Shown piece by piece: positions 7,863-15,788 of a stretch of DNA of 26,724 nt. Origin of the DNA: Ascoidea tarda (nom. inval.) (lineage: Eukaryota > Ascomycota > Saccharomycetes > Ascoideales > Ascoideaceae); assembly GCA_030560485.1 (NCBI GenBank), contig JAKTTS010000189.1:1-26724 (forward strand). Reading direction: 5' to 3'. A model generated the notes under the pieces. That model was not told the DNA's origin. It worked only from the letters and a program-made list of their open reading frames with translations, and ran no database searches. Made by a program: the position numbers and the translations under genes. Positions within the stretch are counted from its first letter, which is position 1; each line of letters begins with the position of its first letter.

Positions 7863-8435
7863 TCAATCTAGCTCAAATGTTTCATCTATCTCGATGGGTT
7901 TGTTTTCCTCACTGTCCTCGTCATTTCTCTCGTGGAGATCATTTGAATTGACGTTCAAATCGCTATTATTATAGTCATTATTGTAACCATCATTGTAGCC
8001 ATTGTTGTCGCCATTACTGCCAACATTATTGTTATCTTCGTCGTTTTCATTGTTATTGAGAGGGCTTTCATTGGAACCATGAAGCTCGTCTTCCTTGGCC
8101 TCGTCATACACTTGCACACCCATCTCCTTCTTGAAATCCATTTCCACAATTTTGTCAACACTCATAAACAAACTGGTGTTCAAGATGGCCAACTTCTTGA
8201 TGGAGTTCAATTGCTTTGAGTGGATTTCTATTAGCTTGTCGAACTTCTGGAAGTTTTTCTCCAACTCAGCTAGCTGGTATCGCAAGTAGACAATGGACTT
8301 TTTCTTCTTTCTGTAGGAGCTGCTCTTGGAGCTGTTGATGAGCTTGTTGATGGAGGTGAGCTCGTTTCTGCTGACGTTGCTGTTGCCAGACAGCTCAGAG
8401 GAGAACTGGCTGGCAAAAGAGCTCTTCCTGTACAT
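7863..8435 (-). CDS. HSK3: Probable DASH/Dam1 complex subunit Hsk3, extended form
   Basis: Hsk3 is a very small coiled-coil subunit of the DASH/Dam1 ring that couples kinetochores to microtubules. Residues about 50-100 resemble the family core: YLRYQLAELEKNFQKFD, then a helix, then LAILNTSLFMSVDKI, where the SLFM-type motif is characteristic. Around it are a Ser-rich N-terminus with a basic SSSYRKKKK patch, and an acidic Asn/Asp/Gly-rich tail (about 120-190). The 190-aa length is far above the usual 60-100. I start at ATG 8435 because the frame upstream lacks another ATG. It is head-to-head with ZTA1 over a 212-base promoter. The family call is by pattern recognition over one short core, so another coiled-coil protein remains possible. 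Confidence 0.5.
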   Translation of the reverse strand: MYRKSSFASQFSSELSGNSNVSRNELTSINKLINSSKSSSYRKKKKSIVYLRYQLAELEKNFQKFDKLIEIHSKQLNSIKKLAILNTSLFMSVDKIVEMDFKKEMGVQVYDEAKEDELHGSNESPLNNNENDEDNNNVGSNGDNNGYNDGYNNDYNNSDLNVNSNDLHERNDEDSEENKPIEIDETFELD

Positions 8436-8569
8436 GACAATGGGTTGTTTGGTTCTTCGCAGCAGTAAAGAAGCAGAGAGATGAAGAGCTTCGTCCCCCA
8501 CTGGTTGTTTACGAGAACAGAGCCTGCGATTGCACAAAGTATGGAGACGATCAAGCAATATCCAGAGGA

Positions 8570-8576
8570 TTACTAA
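8570..8576 (+). promoter_or_regulatory. TTACTAA, Yap1-type response element
   Basis: TTACTAA is the canonical AP-1-like Yap1 site. It lies in the ZTA1 / Hsk3-like divergent promoter, 48 bases before the ZTA1 TATA box and 78 bases before the first ZTA1 ATG. Oxidative-stress control would suit a quinone oxidoreductase; this is inferred from motif and context. Confidence 0.6.
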
Positions 8577-8623
8577 TGGCGATGGTGAACTCTTTCTTCA
8601 ACTGATGCTCTTAAGCAGCCCTC

Positions 8624-8631
8624 TATAAATA
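8624..8631 (+). promoter_or_regulatory. TATAAATA TATA box of ZTA1
   Basis: A consensus TATA box lies only 16 bases before the first in-frame ATG (8648). Yeast transcription usually starts at least 30-40 bases downstream of TATA, so transcripts from this box should begin inside the apparent coding region. They would first meet the ATG at 8798. Confidence 0.7.
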
Positions 8632-8647
8632 CTGCTTCTTTTGCTTC

Positions 8648-9814
8648 ATGGCTGGGCCTTCTTCTCTCTCCTTCAGGTTCCTTCGTTCTTCTGGCGCCAG
8701 ACTAGCTCTTTCTTCTGCTACAGCTTCCACAGCTCTTCGTTCTCCCCTCCACACCTATATCCGTCGTTCCAACCATCTCAATTTCTCCTACAAAAAGATG
8801 TCTACTTCCTCCTTCAACATTCCCAAAACCAACAAAGTGGTCTTGATTCGTGAAAATGGTGGTCCTGAGGTCATCAGATACGAGGAGGACTATCCCATTC
8901 CTGTCTTAAACGACGACGAGATCTTAATCAACAACAAGTACGCCGGAATTAACTTCATCGAGGCCTACTTCAGAAATGGCCTCTATCCATGTGAAAAGCC
9001 CTATGTGTTGGGTAGAGAAGCTTCAGGAACTGTCTATGCTGCTGGTAAAAACGTCTCTGGTTTCAGTGTTGGCGATAAAGTAGCATACTTGAGTCCTGGC
9101 ACCTTTGCTGAATTTACAAAAATCAACCCAAATGTTAACAAGATTATCAAGCTACCAATTGACTCCACCGACGAGCAATTGAAACTCTATGGCAGCAGCT
9201 TGGTTCAAGGTCTAACCACTTTAACTTTTGTCAATGAGGCCTACAATGTTCAACCAAATGACTACGTTTTAGTTCATGCTGCTGCCGGTGGTTGTGGTTT
9301 ATTATTCACTCAATTGATCACAAATTTGAAACATGCCAACATAATTGCAACTGCTTCAACTCAAGAAAAATTAGATCTTGTCAAATCCTATGGAGCTAAG
9401 TATCTTATCAATTCTTCGACTGAAAATATTGCTGAAAAAGTCTTGGAAATTACAAATGGAAAGGGTGTTCAAGCTGTTTTTGATGGTATTGGTAAAGACA
9501 CTTTTGAAATCTCCCTAGCTTCTCTTGCAAGAAAGGGTACTTTTGTAAGTTTTGGTAATGCCAGTGGAGCTGTTCCCCCATTAGTTATCAACAGATTGTC
9601 TGCTAAAAATGTCAAAATCTTAAGACCAACTGTCTTTGGTTACATTACAGACAAGTCTGAATGGGATTTATATTCTTCTGAATTGATCGACTTAATTAAA
9701 ACCAATCAATTGAAATTTAATATCACAAAAGTTTACCCTCTAAAAAACTATAGACAAGCTGCTGAAGACTTGGAAGGTAGAAGAACAACTGGTAAATTGA
9801 CTTTAAAAATTTAA
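8648..9814 (+). CDS. ZTA1: Zeta-crystallin-like NADPH:quinone oxidoreductase, Zta1
   Basis: This is a medium-chain dehydrogenase/reductase of the zeta-crystallin group, reducing quinones with NADPH. The core matches baker's yeast Zta1 closely: YPCEKPYVLGREASGTV, the dinucleotide-binding AAAGGCGLLFTQL near residue 210, GKDTFEISLA and KGTFVSFGNASG, ending GKLTLKI. No structural zinc cysteines are seen, as expected. Two starts are possible: ATG 8648 (388 aa) or ATG 8798 (338 aa, close to the 334 aa of Zta1). The extra 50 residues are Ser/Arg/Ala-rich without acidic residues, like a mitochondrial presequence. The TATA at 8624 favours the 8798 start for the main transcript. Between the two ATGs the DNA is C/T-rich and has no other ATG. 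The 5' end is GC-richer than the 3' end. Confidence 0.95.
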   Translation: MAGPSSLSFRFLRSSGARLALSSATASTALRSPLHTYIRRSNHLNFSYKKMSTSSFNIPKTNKVVLIRENGGPEVIRYEEDYPIPVLNDDEILINNKYAGINFIEAYFRNGLYPCEKPYVLGREASGTVYAAGKNVSGFSVGDKVAYLSPGTFAEFTKINPNVNKIIKLPIDSTDEQLKLYGSSLVQGLTTLTFVNEAYNVQPNDYVLVHAAAGGCGLLFTQLITNLKHANIIATASTQEKLDLVKSYGAKYLINSSTENIAEKVLEITNGKGVQAVFDGIGKDTFEISLASLARKGTFVSFGNASGAVPPLVINRLSAKNVKILRPTVFGYITDKSEWDLYSSELIDLIKTNQLKFNITKVYPLKNYRQAAEDLEGRRTTGKLTLKI

Positions 9815-10009
9815 TTGAAATAACCACATGCTTCAATTCTCTCATTAAATGAAATCTTCTAAATACTCGTTAGCACAGATAAATATATATACTTATATAT
9901 AAAATACAAAAAAATAAAATAATCAATCAGGATCAAAAAGGATAAAAAATGGTAGTTCTATATTTTTTTTTTGTCTTAATTGTAGTGAACATTTTTTGAC
10001 TCAAATATA
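9815..10009. other. Convergent intergenic region
   Basis: This is 195 bases of AT-rich sequence between two 3' ends, with A/T runs and TATATA elements (near 9886-9900) of the kind used as yeast 3' end efficiency signals. No gene or repeat of note is visible. Confidence 0.6.
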
Positions 10010-13000
10010 TTAGCTTTCTAAAAGTTCAAGATCACTGTCACTATTACTCACATAATCATCATCAGCCTGCTCAGAATTTTCTCTATCTCTATCTTTTTCC
10101 TTTTTCTTACCTTCATCAGTATCAAAATTATTATTTTCATCATCATCCACCTCTTCATCATCTTCACTAGAACTATCAATATCCGATTCCAACAATATTC
10201 TCATTTCTTTATCTTTTTTTCTTAAATTTTGCAATTGCTGCCTTGTTCTCAAATGCCTAAAATTGGTAATATTCCTTTCAGCTATTGATTTGCCTTCATC
10301 AAGATCTAGGTCAATCTCTATATATTTTTTCTTTCTTCGAATCTCATATAATTCGTCATGAAGTGTTAATAATGGTAACATTACTTTTAGATAATTAATA
10401 AAGCAAGAAATTGAATCATAATATTTAGAAAATTTACTTATTTTCCCATTAACTAAAAGTTGATCAGTTGGAATTTGCTCAGTATCCTTATCCAATTCTA
10501 ATTTGCTTTCAAAATATTCAATCATTGCACTCAACTCGGCTGGCGAACTCGCAACTTCATACCATGGGTTTAGTAAAAATTTATTCTTGATTCTATCAGT
10601 TGTGGTATCTCCCAAAAATTCCGATTTCTTAGCATTATTAATGCTGCTTCGTTTCCTTTTTTTCTTCCAATTATGATAATCATTTTCAATGAACATTGTT
10701 TGTAACATCCCACTGACATCATTAACATATAATTTAAATTTTGAAGGTGGACTACACTTGATAGAATCCTTTTTTGTTTGACTCTTTTCAGCAACTTTTT
10801 TAAATTCATCATAGCTGGTCAAATCTCCAGATTGACTATCCGCCATTCTTACTAAATAAAATTTTCCTATTGGACCACATTCTCCTGCAAAGAAATCCAA
10901 TAATCTTAATGCGAGTGGATGATCTAATGGATCAGATTTCGGATCTAACTCTGGTAATTTGTTAATCTTGTCAATTATTTCCTGCTTTGTTTTATCGTTT
11001 TTTTCCTTTTCTTCTAGACTCAATTCATTAATAATGTCTTTTATTTTAATTTTTTGGGTATTATTTTTTTTATTTTTATTTTTATTTTCATTTTCTTTTC
11101 CATTTTGACTGATGTTGTTATTTTTGGTGTCAGATTTCACTGAATTGGCCTTTTTATTCAAAACCGATTTTTTAATCTTAATATTTTCAACTAAAACTTG
11201 ATTTGAGATTTTTTGGTTTTTAATTTTGGTTGCCTTTTTGACAGCGGCTTCTATTCCGGATGCACCTTCTTTAATATATCTTGGAACATAGTATGTACTT
11301 TCTGTTAATAATTTAGATAAATTTTGCAATTCTAAAAGTTCTGTAATTGTTTGTTTGACTTTTGTTGATCTTTCAATAGCCCAATCACAGAGTAAGTGAA
11401 GCATTATTAGTCTATCGATTGGTTCCAAAGAGGATAAACCGTTTTGGAGAAAATCTGAAACATCAGTAAATGGATTGAACCATTTTTCTTGATATTTTTC
11501 ATTATTTTCCTCATCAATATCATTTTCATTATCGATGTCATTTTCATTATCAATATCATTTTCAATATCGATAACAGTTATAGTGGTGTTTGAAGTGTCA
11601 TTTGGTTTATTAAGATGATCAATTGAATTTAATTTCCATTCATCTGGATATTGTAGATTTTTAGAGATTTTTTTGAGTTCAATTAAAGATTTTGGAGTTG
11701 CACTGTTTCTGATGTTTGTCTTATTGAGTACGAGAGATAATAGATAAGAAAATAGTCTTTCTATTTCAGGAGATACTTGATCTGAAGTTTCGGTTGAATT
11801 TTCATTGTTGTCAGAAGTAATTTGATCGTCTGAATAGTGTTGATTATCAGAAGTATTTTGATTAGTTAGGAATTTTAATTTTTGAGTGTCTATGTTGCAA
11901 CAAGAATTAAATTTTTTGTTGATTTTATTTATAAATGAGTTATTATTGTCAAAAATTGTATCGTGGATTTTATTCAAGCCAATGCCGGCTTCTAATTCTT
12001 GAGGACCTATGTAAAGTAAATTTTTGGGAAATAGGTTTGCGAACTTGTAGATGAATTCTAAAATTTGGATGATATAGACTGCAAAGATGGAGGGGATTAT
12101 TGGGTAACCTAAACAAAGTCTTTTTGAATTTACCTTTGACTGAAAATAGGAAATAATTCTAGTGTTATTTTTGAGAAAGTAATCATCATGGTTGGAATAG
12201 ATTAAGGAAGAAGGAAAGTAGTCGATTTTAGAGTGATCCTTGATGTTTATTAGCACATTTGGGGGGATTTCAAAGGTTGAATTATTTAGTTTAAAGGATG
12301 AAGAGGATTTGCGATGATAATTTATTTCAATTAATTCGAAATTTTCATTTGAGTCTTCGGAGGAAGAAGATTTTGTTTTTTTAAATGGAGAAGTAGAATT
12401 GGACAAGTTCGATTTATTTGAGTGATTTGAATCATTTGGTTGAATTGAGAGGAAGTCCAATTGTTTTTGTATCGATTTTTTGGATTGATTTTGAAAATGA
12501 TTTTTAAAAATAGTGGAAGAATCGATTCTTTTCAGCAATGTTTTACGTTCAGAGGGAGAGTTAAAATTATCATCAGAGGACATGTCGATATCTATTACAG
12601 CATTCAAAAGAGTATTGTCAGAATCAATATCACTCAGATGAATTCCTGTTGAATCTTTAATTGAATTGGAATTGGAATTGGGATTTAAAAAAGAACCAGA
12701 AACGTTTCTTTTACCAAATTGCATGGCATTTTTTATGGATTTTTTAATTTCATTTAGAGCAGCTTCTTCGTCAAATGTCTCATTGAATGTGCTGTCAGAG
12801 GTTTCAGCAATATGAAGCGATTCCAAAGAGCTTTTGCTTAACTTTTTATTACTGTTTGAATTGTTGGAGACTTTGTGGGTTTGAGGGGTGTTTCCTCTTG
12901 TGTTTTTGGTGAAAATTCTGGGGAGAGCACTATTTCTGGCATTTTTCTTGGTGGCATGGTCCTCTTCATGAATAGCATCCTCATCGCTGTCAATCTCAAT

Positions 13001-13306
13001 TACCTGGTATGATTCGCTGGTTGGCGAGTCTTGTTTGTTGCCTGTTGAAAAGCTTGACCTGGAAAATTTCTCAGGAGCAGGTGAGGTACTGGAGACAATA
13101 ATTGAGGAACTGTGTGCTTTTTTGAAAAACCTGGAGGTGGTCAGTGATGGTATTGTTTCTGGATGAGCAGCAGCCCTTCGTCTCCTTAGATGAGGTTTAG
13201 CTGGAACTTTGGGCCTGAATCTGTCAGGCACCAATCCGAGCATCTCAAAGGAGTCTTTCTTTGCAGCAGCGCCATTGGCAGGCTCCTCTTTGTGCACACG
13301 AGCCAT
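10010..13306 (-). CDS. WHIM/DDT-type chromatin-remodelling subunit, Ioc3/Esc8-like
   Basis: A large nuclear protein of 1098 aa from ATG 13306 (MARVHKEEP). The frame stays open further upstream, but over the opposite gene and with atypical Arg-rich content. Residues about 1-560 are Ser/Asn-rich and largely disordered. A helical block LIMLHLLCDWAIERSTKVKQ at about 625-655 resembles the DDT/WHIM1 helix. A second block at about 795-835 (LALRLLDFFAGECGPIG, FYLVRMAD) resembles WHIM2. PWYEVASSPAELSAMIEYFE (about 912-935) follows, then a basic helix around 1005-1030 and an acidic C-terminus. These features fit fungal ISW1a-type subunits (Ioc3/Esc8). Itc1 is less likely because no WAC domain is seen. 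An Asp/Asn repeat (IDNEND) near 11515-11570 is encoded by an 18-base tandem. The orthologue assignment is tentative. Confidence 0.55.
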   Translation of the reverse strand: MARVHKEEPANGAAAKKDSFEMLGLVPDRFRPKVPAKPHLRRRRAAAHPETIPSLTTSRFFKKAHSSSIIVSSTSPAPEKFSRSSFSTGNKQDSPTSESYQVIEIDSDEDAIHEEDHATKKNARNSALPRIFTKNTRGNTPQTHKVSNNSNSNKKLSKSSLESLHIAETSDSTFNETFDEEAALNEIKKSIKNAMQFGKRNVSGSFLNPNSNSNSIKDSTGIHLSDIDSDNTLLNAVIDIDMSSDDNFNSPSERKTLLKRIDSSTIFKNHFQNQSKKSIQKQLDFLSIQPNDSNHSNKSNLSNSTSPFKKTKSSSSEDSNENFELIEINYHRKSSSSFKLNNSTFEIPPNVLINIKDHSKIDYFPSSLIYSNHDDYFLKNNTRIISYFQSKVNSKRLCLGYPIIPSIFAVYIIQILEFIYKFANLFPKNLLYIGPQELEAGIGLNKIHDTIFDNNNSFINKINKKFNSCCNIDTQKLKFLTNQNTSDNQHYSDDQITSDNNENSTETSDQVSPEIERLFSYLLSLVLNKTNIRNSATPKSLIELKKISKNLQYPDEWKLNSIDHLNKPNDTSNTTITVIDIENDIDNENDIDNENDIDEENNEKYQEKWFNPFTDVSDFLQNGLSSLEPIDRLIMLHLLCDWAIERSTKVKQTITELLELQNLSKLLTESTYYVPRYIKEGASGIEAAVKKATKIKNQKISNQVLVENIKIKKSVLNKKANSVKSDTKNNNISQNGKENENKNKNKKNNTQKIKIKDIINELSLEEKEKNDKTKQEIIDKINKLPELDPKSDPLDHPLALRLLDFFAGECGPIGKFYLVRMADSQSGDLTSYDEFKKVAEKSQTKKDSIKCSPPSKFKLYVNDVSGMLQTMFIENDYHNWKKKRKRSSINNAKKSEFLGDTTTDRIKNKFLLNPWYEVASSPAELSAMIEYFESKLELDKDTEQIPTDQLLVNGKISKFSKYYDSISCFINYLKVMLPLLTLHDELYEIRRKKKYIEIDLDLDEGKSIAERNITNFRHLRTRQQLQNLRKKDKEMRILLESDIDSSSEDDEEVDDDENNNFDTDEGKKKEKDRDRENSEQADDDYVSNSDSDLELLES

Positions 13307-13474
13307 GCTTTTCGTGATTCTTGTGCTTCTTGTGCTTCTCGTGCTTCTCCGGCACCAACGCGACGCCAAAAAAGAAACAGCCCCCGAGACCACCGCTGCG
13401 GGCCGGCGCCGCACTCTAAAAACAGCTCTTCTGAGCTCATCTGCTCCTAACCACCACCATTGGTGACGACGCTG
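13307..13474. promoter_or_regulatory. GC-rich 168-base divergent promoter
   Basis: The short head-to-head region between the WHIM protein and the cysteine-module regulator is strikingly GC-rich (for example GCGGGCCGGCGCCGCAC), with nested palindromes GCCGGC and GGCGCC. No consensus TATA is visible. Shared control of the two regulators is plausible but inferred. Confidence 0.5.
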
Positions 13475-15127
13475 ATGGATTTGGAGCTGAATGGAGAGCC
13501 TGCTGCCTACGAGGAGGGTCCGGTGCTGCCCTCTGCCCTCCTCCCCAAGAACCAGCCTCTGCTGCCCTCTGCTCTCGCCCAAATGCTGCCTGGCTCCTTT
13601 GCTGTTGATCCTCAGTTGCGACCTGCCTTCGACCTCCAGCACAAAGACAACCTCAAGAACTCTGTCCCAGACCTGGAGCCTGGCTCTCCTGGGCCTCTTG
13701 ACAATGATCCCAGCCATCTTATGGTCCACGAGCCCTCCGATGGCTCTGCCATCCTCATGATGAACAACGTTGCCCAGAACGACTATCCTGTCTTGATGCC
13801 TGATTCCTCTGAGTGCTCCAGATGCAGAAAGGCTTTCCAGCAAAACACCACAAAACATTACAAGCTATGTCCCCACTGCAGAGACTTGCAAAAAGAGAGA
13901 TCCAGACGATGGCAGTCCAAAACCAAGTTGAAAGATGGCGCCTGCAGAAGATGTGGCCAGTTGATTCCAGAAGACCAGTCTCAATATGTTTTATGTCCTG
14001 CTTGCCGATTAAGCCTTCGAAGCAAAAAGGCCAACAGAGCTCTTGAGGGAAGATGTGTGCATTGCTCTGGTCCAAATCACCAACAAGAAGGTCCTATTTA
14101 CTACAAAGTCTGCAAAAGATGCAGAGATAATGATAAACTACGAAGAACAAACTTGGAGAGAATCGGCAACTGCAACAGATGTGCAAAACCTTTGGTTGGT
14201 GATGATATCAATAACCATAAGGTCTGCATGTTCTGTCGTTCAAGAAAGAAGAAAAACAACCTATACTTGTCTCATTCAAACTACCGCCAAATCGACTACA
14301 ATCAATCCATCTCTATAAACAACCTTAATTCTAGCATTAACAACACAAACGCCCATATAAATACTAACTTATCTAGTAATCACAACCACATCATCAACAA
14401 CAACAACAACAACACAACAAATATTTCCAATTACAATAATATTCTTGACGCTGATAATGATAAATTGAATCAGCTAAACCTTAAAGAACAACAAGATCAA
14501 CTACAAGAACAAATCAGCTTCTTAGTCTCAATGCATCCAACTTTTCAATCTCTAAATCCTAAATTACAAAGAGATGTTGTTCAAAAAATTCAAGAAGAAG
14601 CTCAAATACAACTTCAACAGAAAAGATTAAATCAATATTCAAATAACTTAGTTTCACATAATAGTACTAATAATAATACTAATAATAACAACAATACTAC
14701 AACTAATAATAACAACGATCATGCTAATAATCATGATAATAATCATGATAATAATCATGATAATAACAATGCTAATACTAATAACAATACTAATAACAAT
14801 ACTAATAACAATACTAATAACAATACTAATAACAATACTAATAACAATACTAATAACAATACTAATAACAATACTAATAACAAAATAATCAATCACAATT
14901 CTCAAATTACATTGGAAAATCAACTTCAAGATAAAAATAATTCTTCAATTCAAAATGGAATTGATAACGAATCCGAAAATATTAATACCATTGATAATAC
15001 TCAAATTCAAAACCAGATTGACCGCCACACTGCTAATGATATCCAACATTCAAACCAACCTCAAAAACTAAATCAAAATGATAATAGCGCTGAACATCTA
15101 ATGAATCCTTTAAATTATGCTTCATAA
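13475..15127 (+). CDS. Putative DNA-binding regulator with four tandem CxxC...CxxC modules
   Basis: The 550-aa product starts at ATG 13475; the frame extends upstream only through TTG. Residues about 113-260 hold four consecutive modules of two CxxC pairs: CSRC/CPHC, CRRC/CPAC, CVHC/CKRC and CNRC/CMFC. Each is about 22-25 residues between first and last Cys, and each is followed by an Arg/Lys-rich linker. This suggests four zinc sites in a basic DNA-binding region. It recalls the cysteine-rich Wor3 class of Candida regulators, but that link is from memory and unverified. The N-terminus (1-110) is Pro/Leu/acidic; an amphipathic Gln/Leu helix (about 335-385) may dimerise. The tail is an extreme Asn/Thr/Asp low-complexity region. 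GC content falls sharply from 5' to 3' within the gene. CTG codons cluster in the first 80 codons. Confidence 0.7.
   Translation: MDLELNGEPAAYEEGPVLPSALLPKNQPLLPSALAQMLPGSFAVDPQLRPAFDLQHKDNLKNSVPDLEPGSPGPLDNDPSHLMVHEPSDGSAILMMNNVAQNDYPVLMPDSSECSRCRKAFQQNTTKHYKLCPHCRDLQKERSRRWQSKTKLKDGACRRCGQLIPEDQSQYVLCPACRLSLRSKKANRALEGRCVHCSGPNHQQEGPIYYKVCKRCRDNDKLRRTNLERIGNCNRCAKPLVGDDINNHKVCMFCRSRKKKNNLYLSHSNYRQIDYNQSISINNLNSSINNTNAHINTNLSSNHNHIINNNNNNTTNISNYNNILDADNDKLNQLNLKEQQDQLQEQISFLVSMHPTFQSLNPKLQRDVVQKIQEEAQIQLQQKRLNQYSNNLVSHNSTNNNTNNNNNTTTNNNNDHANNHDNNHDNNHDNNNANTNNNTNNNTNNNTNNNTNNNTNNNTNNNTNNNTNNKIINHNSQITLENQLQDKNNSSIQNGIDNESENINTIDNTQIQNQIDRHTANDIQHSNQPQKLNQNDNSAEHLMNPLNYAS
14774..14882. repeat. 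12-base coding minisatellite (AACAATACTAAT)n
   Basis: About nine near-perfect 12-base units encode Asn-Asn-Thr-Asn in the tail of the cysteine-module regulator. A shorter CATGATAATAAT array (His-Asp-Asn-Asn) lies just upstream. Both keep the frame if units are gained or lost. Confidence 0.9.
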
Positions 15128-15743
15128 TTTACCTTGACTGTATTATAACCCCAACCCAGATTATAAATTTATTTGGGGGAAAAAAAAAGAAAAAAAAGAA
15201 AATTTTTTCCCTTCAAGTTCAGTGTTTGGTTTTCAAAAGCAAGTTTGATTTCACTGAAATTATTTTGCCTGCTAGTTGATTGTAAAATTCTTTACTAAAC
15301 TTGTACAAAATCGAATAAATCTCATTTTGACCACATTTATAAGGTTTGCCTTCAACCTATATACAGCACTTTTATAGTTTGAGTGCTAATTGGATTGAAA
15401 AATAAACTGAAAAACTCTTAGCGATTTTTTTTTCTCTTTCTTTTTTTTTTCCGTTGCTAATTAAGATTTATGCATATTACGTTAAAGAATTTTATATGAG
15501 TATATTAGTTTATTGTTCTTCGTTTTAAAACAAAACATGTATTAATTTACCACCATTAGAAACTAAAAAGAAATAAAAACCCATTTCATCTTGCGGACAT
15601 TGCAACCAATTAATAGACAATCAGATTATACAAATTTATATGGAATATAAAGTAAGAAAAAAAATAAAATATCATTAATAAAACATTCAATTAGAAAAGT
15701 TCAAGTAAATTTGAAAAAAAAAATTACACAAGCTGTTATATTT
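15128..15743. other. Convergent 3' intergenic region, no gene seen
   Basis: This is A/T-rich with long A and T runs between two converging genes. An inverted repeat AGCACT (15365-15370) ... AGTGCT (15382-15387) with an 11-base loop could form a hairpin in the 3' region of the + strand gene. Otherwise I see nothing in it. Confidence 0.5.
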
Positions 15744-15768
15744 CTGAGTTGATGACCAGCAAACTCAG
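15744..15768 (-). terminator. Stem-loop just past the Myb/SANT-like gene
   Basis: CTGAGTT (15744-15750) and AACTCAG (15762-15768) form a perfect 7-base stem with an 11-base loop, 20 bases beyond the stop codon at 15789. In the mRNA this would be a 3' UTR hairpin. A role in stability or 3' end formation is inferred; eukaryotic terminators do not need one. Confidence 0.35.
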
Positions 15769-15788
15769 GTGTTTGTTCTTTATCACAA

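Noticed and set aside
13307-13858. 184-codon N-terminal extension of the WHIM protein
   Set aside because: It runs antisense through the start of the cysteine-module gene, has atypical Arg-rich content, and a good ATG exists at 13306.
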